Shown: positions 10,658-22,200, numbered from the stretch's first letter. The stretch is DNA of 64,000 bases from Cerrena zonata (GCA_038087015.1 JASBNA010000087.1:1-64000), one strand, 5' to 3'. Numbers and translations are program-made. The notes: generated from the letters alone by a model not told the origin.

Positions 10658-12702
10658 ATGTCAGAAAGCAACAAGAAGGTAAGCATTTCATATTATTTGA
10701 TGTGTGTGTCAGTCCAGCTTAACAATTATGGTACAGGCTGTGCGATTTACCGGCTTGTCCTCGGTAAGTCCAACGTCAGTAAGATAGATTCGCAACTCAC
10801 ATTTCAATGGATTTAGGGACCATCAGATGATACTTTATCTCCATCTGGAGAGTATTCTAGCTTTTGGTATCGAGAGGGGGGTCCGTTTCCCCATCTTGCT
10901 TCTTCACCATCTTCACCATCTCCGGCATCCGAGTCGACGGACCGTTCTTCTCAGCTGCAAAAGCACCCAGGTCCCAGGAATCCATTCATTCCAGACTTAA
11001 ATGCTGTTAGGACGCCCTCACCAATTGAAGCCCACCCCTATATTCCTGACTTGGGCAGTGTTCGCTCACCCTCGCCAATCGAAACACGTCCGGTCATCCC
11101 TAACCTGGATCCTATCGAAGCTGTTCGATTCATTCCTGACCTGTCTGACATTCACTCACCCTCGCCAATCGAAACGAGTCCAGTCATCCCTGACTTGGAT
11201 AATGTCCACTCTCCCTCGCCTATCGACACTGTTCTGTTCATCCCTGACCTATCCGCTGTCCGGTCACCCTCACCAATCCCCACTCATACATTCATCCCTG
11301 ACCTGGACAGTATGCGCTCACCGTCTCCAATAGACACCCGCACGTTCATCCCTGACTTATCTACCGTCCGGTCACCCTCGCCAATCCCCACTCGTACATT
11401 CATCCCTGACCTGAACGGTATGCGCTCACCATCTCCAATAGATACCCGCCTGTTCATTCCTGACTTATCTGCTGTCCGGTCGCCCTCGCCCATTGATGAT
11501 CATTCTTGGCCACTTGTTCCAACCTCTACTCGCCGTAGAGAGCCATCCCCTTCATCTTCCACAGACATTCTCAGCTCTTATCGCAATCTCTCAGACTTTT
11601 ACCAAGATAATATCGCAGTTATGCGAGGAATTGAGGACACTGTTCTCATCCGGGGCATGAATAACATGAGCCTCAACTCCAGATCATCAGGAAGTGACCA
11701 AGGATACGCCTCCTATGGTCGTGTGACACTGATCATGGATGAAATGGATCTCTTTTTCTGGTCCGTCACCCGGACTGAATGGTTTGGACCGAATCTTCTT
11801 CCAACTTGGAGGAAATGGGCAAAAAAACATGAGATGACGATCAAGTTAATGGAAGACTTGCTCGACTATCCCCAGAAATACTCGTCGTTGTTCAAGAACT
11901 ATGATGTGGTATGTTTCATTCCCCCGTTTATAAGCATCTCTCATAGTCTCCTCTAAATGTAGGATCCTCGTTGTGAATTGCCTACGGATGAGTCCGGATG
12001 CTTCATTTTGCCACCGGTTGAAGTGGATGGCGAGGAAGCAATACCTCGTCTGAGGTTTATCCTTACCCAGCTCCCTCAGATGATAGAAAAAGCTGGGTTT
12101 GATCAAAACTCTCGAGAGGCACGCGCAATATCTCAAGGATCAGAAATGCTGTCTCAAGACCTTGATCTATCCCCTCAAGAAGCGGAGCGTGTGGAAAATA
12201 TATCATTTCATTTGGCAGACCAGGTAAGTATTGTATCTTACTATCCTGAGCTATTAATTTACACTACATCAGATGGGACGTCTTCAAAACCTTATAGATA
12301 TGAAGGAGGCAATACTGCGTCAAACGGATGTTTTTGAGGTAAGCACATAGATTACATGTACCCAACCGACCCGCCGCTCACTCCAACCAGCATCGTTCCA
12401 CTGAAGCATTTGTGAATGCATGGAGCCACTACCTTCGCGGTGCTGCAGGAGTCCCTGAGCTCCGTATGATGGAAACACGGAGCATAGTACCCAGTATTTT
12501 GAACTCAAATTTCGAAACTCCATATCCGGATATCCCTCCCCATCCATCCACCAATCTCCCATATGCGGACAATGAGCTTGACGATACGGATAAACTCATT
12601 TCCAACATGACTGAGCTGAGCTCAGCTATAGGTGACCTTCGCAATATAACTTCCCATGTATTTGGTAACACTCGCTATGAGAACTTCGCAAGGCAGAGAT
12701 AG
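10658..12702 (+). CDS. Gene Z: SPSP-repeat protein of the KDZ element
   Basis: The start ATG at 10658 (MSESNKK) is followed by an intron (10679-10736), a tiny exon (AVRFTGLSS), another intron, and a long exon from about 10817. Later introns lie near 11908-11962, 12223-12271 and 12338-12391; the stop is at 12700. Total is about 540 residues. The first part carries ten tandem 18-residue units of type IPDLxxVRSPSPIxTxxF, rich in SPSP sites that could be phosphorylated by proline-directed kinases. The C-terminal half has aromatic and charged helices (DLFFWSVTRTEWFGPNLLP, then EAIPRLRFILTQLPQM) without a recognised domain. It is divergent from gene Y across a short shared promoter. I do not recognise the family; the function is unknown. 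Confidence 0.72.
10990..11500 (+). repeat. Coding minisatellite of about 54 bp in gene Z
   Basis: Ten units of about 54 bp (one shortened, around 11100-11135) encode IPDL(S/D/N)xVRSPSPI. The units TCCGGTCACCCTCGCC and ATCCCTGACCT recur almost exactly, showing recent expansion; units 6-9 are the most alike. Confidence 0.85.
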
Positions 12703-12869
12703 AGATGTAATGTATTTTACCTCCTAAGTAGTATAATCACTTCTTCACCTTAGTCAGCCAATCCACTCCGGTAACACAGAACTTGGTGAGACAAAAATAT
12801 ATTGTTGACTCTAAGTGTACATCAAACCCAATGCAAGAGAGCCAGACTGTCTCATGTCATGCGGATTGT

Positions 12870-13155
12870 CGGGAGTACAGCCAGGTAGGTCCGACTCACT
12901 GGTCCAGTGCGAGGATATGTGTGCATTGTTGGATCGGCCAAACTACCCCACGCTATGTGAGAAGTAACTCAAGATTTAGGTAGGCCTGATCCGCCCGAGT
13001 CTTCTGAAGATCCGGGAATGCAGCCAGGTAGGTCCGACTCACCGGTCTAGTGCGAAGATATGTGTTGGGTCGGCCAAACTACCCCACAGTATGTGAGAAG
13101 TAACTCAAAATGTAGGTAGGCCTGATCCACCCGAGTCTTCTGAAGATCCCTCTCT
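12870..13155. repeat. Two-copy 143-bp tandem repeat
   Basis: CCAGGTAGGTCCGACTCAC occurs at 12881 and 13024, and the rest of the unit (GCCAAACTACCCCAC, GTGAGAAGTAACTCAA, CCCGAGTCTTCTGAAGATCC) repeats in register. The repeat lies in the gap between convergent genes Z and W, exactly where the CCGGAT motif ends. It could be a subterminal repeat of the element; no terminal inverted repeat was identified. Confidence 0.85.
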
Positions 13156-13364
13156 TAAGAGGCAGCCCGACCCTATCAAAGCATACGAGCCATATGCCCA
13201 ACACGAACTGTCTACCAGTCCGTCTGATTGAGCCGGAATATACGGTACTTTACATGTATTCTAGTCAGGCCTTCCCTCTCGTGTCATACCAATGGTATGT
13301 GCATGGCCGCGCAGCCCCAACTGACCCACAATTCGCAGGCATATTCCCCCCGATTGGTACTGTG

Positions 13365-14861
13365 TTATACGGGGAAAGAGGACTGAAAGGTGTGGGTCAT
13401 GGGCAGCGTAGGGCTAGACGTTTCAGCAGTGGTAGGGAGAATAGGGACAACGACAGAGTTACAAGGCATTGCAACGTGAACGGAGGCGGTTTGTGATGGA
13501 GAGAGATGAGAGGGGTTGGCGACCATCAATTCGGGAGATGTGTGTTCAAGTTGGATATCAACCATTGGCATTGTTGTGGTCAGACCAGTCGGAGCAGCAA
13601 TGACATCAGGATGATCAGATGGTTTAGATCGGGAGGAAGGGCCGGCCAAGGAGCCGATGGGTACATCGACATCGTTGAGATAATTGGATAGCATAGCCTC
13701 AGACTCAAAGGAGGGATTAGCAACGGAGTCGGTAGGTGCATTGACATTGTCGGGATGGTTATTGTCTGAACCAGACAATATGGTATCAGCATGGTTAATG
13801 GGATATCGACGTAATAAGAACTGGTCAAATTGTTCCAAGATCGGGAATGCAGGGTTACCAGATGTCATTATTGACTTGACAAAGCTGTCATCGCTATCCA
13901 CACGGTTGCTAAGACTATATTCCATCAGTTTTGGACCTAACGAAAGATCAAAAGCGACTCACAGCCATTTGCCTAATTGCCCGTCAGCACCAGGGCCGCC
14001 ACAGAAAACAACAATCTCCGTTTTTGTTTGTTCGGCAAGATCTGTGATGAAGTTTTGTAATGTAAAAAGGAGATCACGTATGATCCTAAGAGACAAAAAA
14101 GTTTAGTATTATGGTAGTCATGATAATGGATGATATGTACTTGGAACGATCTACTCCAAGTCTGTTGTGTGAGCTCGAGACCAGACCAGTCTCAGTCGAA
14201 GCCTCTTCACGGTCCTTGCGCTCCACCGCTTTGCGTAGTTTGTCCTCCTCAGAGAGACGTTTGTACTTCTCAAGGTCCTCGGCATTCTTGATGGCATCAG
14301 AGTATGCCTTGTTGATACGACTAGTAATGTCCTTTTGAAGGGTAATACCCTCAGCCAGTGCCGTGGTCATGGCTTGCTTGCGAATCTCAGGATGGTCGCT
14401 TACAAAGAGGTCTCGGACGCTCTTAGCTCGAGAAGACAATCTTGACATGTCGTCTTTGAGACTCTGGAGTTTAAGGTATTGGGGCTTTTGCTGCGCCCCA
14501 TTTGTGAGTCGATCACGGTGATTCTGTATCCATTTGACAATTTGCTATTCCGAAGTAATTGTCAGTAGGTTTGTCTGAGACAAAGGGGTAAAAGACGTAC
14601 ATATGGACGGTTGGCGCAACGAGCAAGAGCCTCGTCTCTGGTCTCCATGCCGATGTATATATTCTTTCGTCCCTTGCGGTCATACTTCTTGGCAGGAACC
14701 TCGCGAGGGAAGACCTTTTCAAATTCAGTAGCAATTTCCCTGGCATAGTCGTTACATCGACCGAGATTATCCTTTAGATCACGAGTGACACGAGTGGTGA
14801 GCCATTCTTCCTGGTCGATGTTTCGCTCAGGATCAACGATGAACCATTTGCGCTGTGGCAT
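13365..14861 (-). CDS. Gene W: unrecognised multi-exon protein
   Basis: The start ATG at 14861 (MPQRKWFIVDPERN) is followed by an exon to about 14602. An intron to about 14545 leads to a charged, helix-rich exon (KDDMSRLSSRAKSVRDL, then EDLEKYKRLSEEDKLRK). Another intron (about 14139-14085) leads to FITDLAEQTKTEIVVFCGGPGADGQ. A last exon is rich in Ser/Pro/Asn and ends at 13365. Introns have GT..AG ends and keep the frame. Total is about 420 residues. FCGGPG plus a preceding helix recalls a pattern in mushroom hypothetical proteins, but I cannot name it. No CCGGAT motif occurs in it, so it is probably not part of the KDZ element. A palindromic element sits about 200 bp upstream of the start and may have altered its promoter. 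Confidence 0.6.
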
Positions 14862-15066
14862 TCTGGTAGAGTAGTGGGTTAAAGTGAGAGGATGAGAGCA
14901 AGGTACAGTGAGTCGTGTGAGAAGGAGATGAGGATATGAGGTGTTTGAGTCTTCATCCTGAAGGGCCTGATATATGTTTTCAAAGGGCAAAGAGCTATGG
15001 ATGTAAATCCAATTGACACCAGTGTAGATCCAATCGACACCAATGGCAATCATAATTGGCATTCAC

Positions 15067-15781
15067 CACTGGATCGTAGCCCAAATTTTAGGCTTCATAA
15101 AAGTAAAGTAAAATCTTATAAAAAGTCTCTTACAAAAGATGATTTTCAGACTAAAAAAATGATCTAAAAATTCTGAATTGCAGCAGAAATTAATAAATCA
15201 CAAAAACCTATGCAAATTCAGACTTTTGTATCCACTTTTCAGAGTTCAAAAAAGCTCAATTCTTATACATTTTTTGCTGCAGTAAAATTTAGTATGCAAA
15301 ATTCAACATTTTGATACACTTTTATTTTGTCAAAAATTATAATATAATTGTATATATTAAAATAAAATTTCATAAATAGACAGCCTAAAGAGAAGATATA
15401 GACTACTATTCTTAGTACATCATAGTTCTTGTCAATAAGAGTATTTGATGGAGGTATTTTGGTATATAATACTATACATCTTGCTAATTTAGCAGTTTAA
15501 AATTTATATCACTTTTAAAAAAATAAATGTGTGTTAAAACTTTGAATTTTGTATTCCAAATTTTGCTCTAATAAAAAATGTATCAAAATTGAGCCTTTTT
15601 AAACTATAAAAACTGGATACAAAAGTCAGAATTTGTATAGGTTTTTATGATTCATTGAATTCTGCTACAATTCTGAATTTTTATATCATTTTTTGGATCT
15701 AAAAAGTATGTTTTGTAAGAGACCTTTGAGAAAATTTTACTTTACTTTTATAGAGCCCAAAATTCGGGCTACGGTCCAGTG
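15067..15781. mobile_element. 715-bp palindromic MITE, copy 1 (CACTGG ends, 3-bp TSD CAC)
   Basis: It begins CACTGGATCGTAGCCC and ends with the complement GGGCTACGGTCCAGTG. The two halves are inverted copies over more than 250 bp with scattered differences. CAC at 15064-15066 and 15782-15784 forms a 3-bp target duplication. It is very AT-rich with no coding capacity. Ends beginning CACTG and a 3-bp duplication suggest a CACTA-type non-autonomous element. Confidence 0.88.
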
Positions 15782-16088
15782 CACAGGTCAATGCGGCAAG
15801 CCGATACTCAAGGCATTACCAGTCAATAGTTAATGCTAAGGCGCAAAGATCGGATAATGATAATTTAATATAAGCATATAGAACTCGGGAGAACATGGTA
15901 GAATGATAATGAGAAGGCAGCTGCTCAACGTTGAACTTGAACATGAGCAAGTCAAAGACAAGATTCGTCTTTGACAAGTCCCAGGCTTTCGGTTCTCAGC
16001 TAGCGCCCAAGCTATACACTGATGACGTCGTTTGACAGATTTGAATCTCGACATAATATTAAACAACTTCAAAAATTATTGAGCTCTA

Positions 16089-16373
16089 GAGTCCGGGGCT
16101 TTAATTAGTAAGGAAAGCGGTGACGACACATGCTTCGCACTGACAATGAGAATAGATATAACAAAAGAAAATACTTTGCCTGTGTAAATCGGACTCGGGA
16201 TCTGACTGAATGTCAATGAAACAAAACATTAGCATATCAAGATACCTATTGCATGCCATATTTCCGAGTCCAATTTACACAGGCAAAGTATTTTCTTTTG
16301 TTATATCTATTCTCATTGTCAGTGCGAAGCATGTGTCGTCACCGCTTTCCTTACTAATTAAAGCCCCGGACTC
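16089..16373. mobile_element. 285-bp inverted-repeat (hairpin) element
   Basis: Arms of about 110 bp (16089-16200 and 16263-16373) are nearly exact inverted copies, beginning GAGTCCGGGGCTTTAATTAG, with a 60-bp loop. It is probably a MITE. No target duplication could be defined with confidence. It lies about 600 bp upstream of the second KDZ gene. Confidence 0.8.
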
Positions 16374-16969
16374 GGCAGTCCATCTCAATGTTCTCGACAA
16401 CTCGGACACCCACTCAGGCTAGATTTGTATCTCACCTGCTCGGAAAGCGTCTGACACTCCATTTTTCTTTACATATAGTTTACATAGGATATATATAATA
16501 TATAACTGAGGTCCTCAACTCTTAGAAAACAATCCCCCAAGTTTAAATTGAATTAAAACATATCGATGTAGGAGCGCCTAATCATTTAAAGGTGGGATCG
16601 GCCCGCCGTATTGCTTGCATGATAAGATAACATCTATACATCTCCACCGAGAGTCTGACTTGTGTGTTTCAATTCTCTCAGTTTCTACTTAATGTGACTT
16701 GCCGCTCTCACTCAATGTACTCTGGATCATCTTGTCTGCCTATCCCCTGGTACTATATGGTGGATGCTGTTGTATAGGATAGGCTAGGTGGGATACATTG
16801 GTCGATGCTTGTCATTCTCGGTCGTTATCTGGTAGTGCCAAGTTTAAACAAAAGCGATATGTCTCACCGGTCATAGCATAGGTTACTAGTATTTCAAGCT
16901 TATGAGCTCAAATCGTGTACGTCCTTGCCCCTCCTCCAATCTCATCTCTCCACTAGTACCTTTTCCATC
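16374..16969. other. 5' region of second KDZ transposase
   Basis: No gene is seen here. It is moderately AT-rich, with a TATATATAATATATAA run near 16490. The promoter of the downstream transposase presumably lies here, but no specific element can be named. Confidence 0.35.
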
Positions 16970-17907
16970 ATGACCTCGAAGAAGAATCGTCCTACCAAGA
17001 AGGCAAGATACGAACCACCAGATATGATTCCAGTCCAGCAGGGCATTGCAACACACATCGTTTCCGCTGATGGTACTACAACGCATACAAGATACCTTTC
17101 CCCTCGCAAGGAGAAGACATACAATGAAGAATCTGTCAACGCATCTGATAGCGGTGGCATTCTACCCTCTCTAGTTAACTATGCTTCACAGATGCTCGGT
17201 ATCAGCAGTAGCTCAGATGCAAGTGTCACAGAACCCAGCAACGAGCAATCGAAGCTGGATTCATCTAACAGTTCTGCGGAAACTATGGATTCCAGGGAGT
17301 CTGAGTCGCAGAAGAAGGCCAAAACTAACAACACTATTGTATGTCATTTCCTTTTTGTCTCATTCAATCGAGTACCGAAGTATACATCAGAAACCACATG
17401 TGACTACCTTTGGATTCATTCGAGGATGGGCCCAGACGATGCTTAATGTTATGCTTTCTCGTGAAACCGACCCTCACATCGGAAAACCATGCTATGAGTG
17501 CAGGTCTCCTGAAGCTCCCTACCACTGCTATGATTGTTTCAGTGCTCCCTTGTTATGTCGAGACTGCATCATAGGCTGCCATCGTTGGTCACCATTACAC
17601 CGTATCCTATGCTGGAACGATCACTATTTTGAAAGGAGGGGTTTGAAGGATCTCGGTTACACACTATATCTAGGTCATCATGGAAAGCAGTGCCACAACC
17701 AGATTACGACAGGTGTTAAATCTACTGATCCAAAGACATCTACAGTCACAGTTGTGGATACGACAGGCATACACTTGGTAGACGTGATGTATTGCAAATG
17801 TCCAACCGAAGCATCTGCATTTGGCGAAGATCATCCTGTGCAGCTCTGGAAAGCAGGTCTTTGGCCAGCGACATACACAAGACCTCAGACCGTCTTCTCA
17901 TTGCATG

Positions 17908-19262
17908 TGTAGAAATGAGACACTGGCGCGCACGTAGAAGTCTGTAGCACTGGATCGTGGCCCGAATTTTAGGCTTCATAAAAGTAAGGTCAAATTTTAT
18001 AAAAAGTCTCTTACAAAATATGATTTTAAGCACCTAAAAATTGTCAAAAAATGCAGAATTTCAGCAAAATTTGATGAATCATAAAATCCTTGGCTAATTC
18101 AGACTTTTGTATCTAATTTTTAGACTTTAGAAATATTGAATTTTTGTTTATTTTTTATTGAAGAAAAGTTTACTATACAAAATTTCAAATTTTGATGCAC
18201 TTTTGCTTCTCCAAAAGTGATATAAAATTTAAACTGCTAATTTGGAAAGGTCAGTGATATTGCATACTTAAATATCTCTATCAGATAGTATAATTGACAG
18301 AGACTATGATTTACCAACAATAGTAGTCTATATCTTCTCTCTAGGCTCTCTATTTATAACGCTTTATTTTGATATATACAATTATATTATGATTTCTAGG
18401 GAAATAAAAGTGTATCAAAATTTGGAATTTTGTATAGTAAACTTTTCTCCAATAAAAAATAAACAAAAATTCAATATTTCTAAAGTCTAAAAATTAGATA
18501 CAAAAGTCTGAATTAGCCAAGGATTTTATGATTCATCAAATTTTGCTGAAATTCTGCATTTTTTGACAATTTTTAGGTGCTTAAAATCATATTTTGTAAG
18601 AGAATTTTTATCAAATTTGACCTTACTTTTATGAAGCCTAAAATTCGGGCCACGATCCAGTGTAGATAGACACAAAAGAGTTGTACTCAGACACGGTGCG
18701 CGGAAAGCACGGAAAACGTCTGATAGTATTTACCTGTAGATAGACACAAAAGAGTTGTACTACTACAAGTTAGAAAGAGTCGGGAAACGTAAGTCTAAGA
18801 GATCTCACCTCAGACACGGTGCGCGGAAAGCACGGAAAACATCTGAGGGGAGGAAGACGAAAAGACAACAAGATATAAAGTATCTACACTACCGGAAGTT
18901 CGGAAGTAAACACGCGGATGGAATCAAAGTCATAATAAGCCAAGCGGAAGAAAGGCCAATGGCGTAAAGGGAGCAACTCGTGCTGGAGACCAAAAGGATA
19001 GGAAGAACATATAAACAACACAGGAAAAGGTACGAGTGATGGACAATATGAGACGGGAGGGAATGATCACAAGTGACCGGATAAGGAAACTATACTAGAG
19101 GGAAGCGGATGTTGAATATGGATGGTACTGGACTATCCGGATGGTAAGCAGTCGGATGGGAAGCATCCGGATGGTGGCTGTGCAAAAAGCGTCCGGATGG
19201 CGGCTGTGCAAAAGCGTCCGCTTTGGACGTCCGGTGGCTACGCACGGATTGGTATTCCAACA
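17908..19262. mobile_element. Solo-LTR-like insertion in KDZ gene (TG...CA, TSD GCATG)
   Basis: The insertion starts TGTAGAAATG and ends TTCCAACA, flanked by GCATG at 17903-17907 and 19263-19267. A 5-bp duplication with TG..CA ends is typical of LTR retrotransposons. Without the nested palindromic element it is about 640 bp. It contains direct repeats (ATAGACACAAAAGAGTTG twice, CACGGTGCGCGGAAAGCACG twice). Near its right end is a cluster of (T)CCGGATGG units (19075-19250). No internal retrotransposon genes remain. Confidence 0.75.
17948..18662. mobile_element. 715-bp palindromic MITE, copy 2 (CACTGG ends, 3-bp TSD TAG)
   Basis: It has the same length and ends as the copy at 15067-15781, flanked by TAG at 17945-17947 and 18663-18665. 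Arms of about 280 bp are almost identical inverted copies, more so than in copy 1, so this insertion is younger. It is nested inside the LTR-like insertion. Confidence 0.9.
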
Positions 19263-22200
19263 GCATGCTCTTCGATTCTTTGAAGCACTCACTCTTCAAG
19301 CAAAGACCTCGGCATATGATTTTACAGGAACGATTCAGCGCCTTACTAATAATGCTTTCTTTGGCGATGTCAAGGTCAGTAAATTATGGAAATTATACTC
19401 ATATTTTGGTTCTCATGGTCCGTTTTGATAGGATCGTTATCGGGAATTTATGGTTGCTCATCGTCAGTGGTCGCATCTCCGCTCACTGAAACGTTTCGCC
19501 CAGTCAGTACGTGAGAAGCTCCAACCCAGATGCCTCGCTGTCCTTTGCCCTGCATGTCCTCAACCCGACATTAATATGGACCCCGACTGGCAAAAGCGCC
19601 CACGTTCTGAATGGTAAATATCACTTGATTACTCTCAATCAACATATCAGCGTATTAATCTGAATGAATCTGAAGGTACAAGGACGCTCTCCATTTCGGA
19701 AAAGATGGTTTTTTCCAGGCGAGTCAACACAAGAAGAAAATGGATCACGAGGATCCTGCGCTAGCAAACGGTGCTGCCTATTTTGTCGATAACGAAGAGT
19801 ATGCAAAATATCTCAAAGACATGGATCAGTATCAAGACATACAAGAGGAAGTAAGTCTATATACCTAGCATAGTAAACGAAGACATACTGAACCCTAATC
19901 TCAATCATCTCACAGACTACAATTTGTAGCAAGTTCTCCGCAACAACTGATCGTTATGCAGGAAAACAGAAGTCCGGGATCCTGAGCCTGACATGTATAC
20001 GTCATGAACTGGCTCTTCCGTGTGGAACCGTTGATCTCTTCAAAGGCGAACGGTTGAGTGTCTCCAATCTCCACCTTATAGATGCAACACTAATGCCTCA
20101 CTAACCTCATAATCTAGATACGTCAATGTTGACTTCGCAACCGTCCAGGGCTTATCACCGTGGATGAAGCTCTTCATGCTTCTCAGTTCATATGACATTA
20201 ATTGTATTCACGGTATCAATTGGCTTAAACGCCTCGCTCGCATGACTGGTATCTCAAAGGTTTGGCCCCTGATTCTACGGTGTGTACCCAAATTCCATCT
20301 GAATGCACACACTGGGCCTTGCCGATGGTTAAACTCTTTCTACTACATGCCTGGTGCTGGTATGAGTGATGGGGAAGCAGTTGAAAGACGATGGTCGGTG
20401 TTGCTTGCTATTGTTCGCTCCATACGAGAGATGGGTTCCGGGTTCCGGCAAGATACATTGAACATGCACACGTCTGACCACAACATTCAAAAAGTATTTC
20501 GTCTTGGTACGTGATCCTTCTCTGTCAACACAGCCATCTGACCGAGATGTTTTCTAGCAACGTTATTGGTAAAACGCTATCGCAATGCACGGGAGCGTTA
20601 TACTGCCAATATTAGCCACCTTTCGGACTTGGAGGCGACTCTCACTGCAAACGGAAAGCCGATTGAAGAGTGGAAGAAGGAGGAGGCTGATTTTGTTCGA
20701 GATGTGATGAGCCCAGATGCGAAATCAAAGGTTATCAAGAGTCCCTATGAACCCCGTGTCGGCAAAGGTCTGTTCTGTTACCTCACTCCGATGAAGTATG
20801 AGAATTCTGATGGGAAGAAATACAGCACCGACCACTCAAGACGTTTTGGCAGAACTCAGTCGAAAGGAGACTGACCATCAACTCAAACGGAAGCTTGATG
20901 AATTTGAGGGTGACGAGCATGCAAACATACAAATGGGAGGTGATGTATACGGTATTGCAGTTGGGATCATGACAGCTCTGAACCTCGAGCGGCAACAGTA
21001 CGGTGACAAATCTTTGACTTGCAATATTCCTCTGAATATATTTCTTAGATCCAAAATACGAGCTAAACTGCAACACTACAAGGACAACCAAAGTTCCGAA
21101 CTCTATAATGACATTGAAGATATGTGGCAGAAACTGGAATGCGAACTTAACTCGTGGTTCACAAATTGGTATGAGCGAGTCGTCGAACCAAGCCTGACCT
21201 CTGTACAGGAACAATACCCAAAAGCGGCATGGCCCGAGCGTACATTCGGACAACCTGAAGATCAGGTTCTACCACTACCATCATCCTGGCCTACAATCTG
21301 CCGAAACCTGTGTCCTGGTTCTTTAGTTCCATTCATCAAGACTGAACTTCGGCTGCGACGTGGTCAAGCAAATGATATCCTGCATGATATCCGGAGCAAG
21401 ATCGGCTTGTATTCCTTTATCTGGAAGAAAACCGCTGGTCAATTTGGGCAAGCGGCGAAAACACGGAATGCCAAGACGGTTGCAAACACAAGAGAGAAGA
21501 TTGACGACTTACGACGCCACTACGAGGAGGTTAGACAGAAACTTCAGGTCTTAGGTGAGCTTGATGTGAATTATCCCCCCCTTACTCAGCATGATTGCAC
21601 TCCGATCGACACGGAGCATGGTCATGAGGAACCCGGTGCGAGCAAGAAAATAATCTCATGGATTTGGCGTGATAATGGTCATCACGGGGATATGAGTTTG
21701 TGGCAATCAGAAGGTGTGCCCGTACATAGTTTTCAATGCTCACAGGATATTTCAATAACGGCTTGGTGTAGCAACACGTATTGAGTGGTTCCGTTCCAGC
21801 GCCAGGACAACTCGTTGGAAGGAAGAGGTTGATATACTCGAAGAAGAAATGAAACGCATGCAACGTTTCTTCTTGCACTTCTATCGAGCGTGGAAAGCAC
21901 GATCGGAGGAAGTATCATCGAGTCTGACCAATCAGGGCCGAGCTGCCTTTGCTGCTCGGTAAGTAAAATTTGTGTAACCTCATTTATTATGCGTTGAGCT
22001 GACATCTATGTTCAGACTTGGGGAGTAGGCCAATCCTGGCAAAACACGATTCCTTTTTGACTATCTCAATATTAAAATTTATATAACTTAGGAAGTCAAT
22101 ATAAATATATTCAAAGAGTAATCTTTTGAAATTATCCTCTCCTCAGTCTCTAAGACTATGAACATCATCCTATGCTCTTTCTTCCTGTAGCTACTTATCT

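Larger units (their letters stand above)
1..13020. repeat. Dispersed ATCCGG/CCGGAT motif domain
   Basis: By-eye count gives about 45 occurrences of ATCCGG or CCGGAT in the first 13 kb, many extended to ATCCGGAT or ATCCGGAC. They fall in exons, introns and promoters of all five genes in both orientations. About 6 are expected by chance. Between 13.1 and 19.0 kb I find none, and about 9 in 22-64 kb. The motif therefore marks the element and its right limit. Confidence 0.75.
16970..22028 (+). pseudogene. KDZ transposase with CxC2 cluster, second copy, split by nested insertion
   Basis: The start ATG at 16970 (MTSKKNRPTKKARYE) is followed by an intron at about 17340-17391 and the cysteine cluster (CYECRSPEAPYHC, CRDC, LGHHGKQC). 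The core includes LCPACPQPDIN, the KDGFF region, the SSYDINC Asp and MSDGEAVERRW with the catalytic Glu. The C-terminal RRGQANDILHDIR block and a coiled-coil tail follow, ending at a stop at 22026. Introns lie at about 19376-19430, 19617-19675, 19851-19916, 20049-20117, 20511-20558, 20771-20828, 21734-21770 and 21961-22014. The exon is cut after 17907 by a 1,355-bp insertion. Omitting it together with one GCATG copy restores a continuous frame (FSLH then ALRFF). Apart from the insertion I see no stop or frameshift, so the copy was intact until recently. It is too diverged from the transposase at 1-1997 to be the same family member. Confidence 0.88.

Noticed and set aside
13365..14861. Gene W as part of the KDZ element
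   Set aside because: It lacks the CCGGAT motif found throughout the other five genes and lies beyond the 143-bp repeat.
17181..17912. Reading the KDZ protein as ending at a stop near 17910
   Set aside because: The stop lies in inserted DNA; family homology resumes at 19263 after the GCATG duplication.
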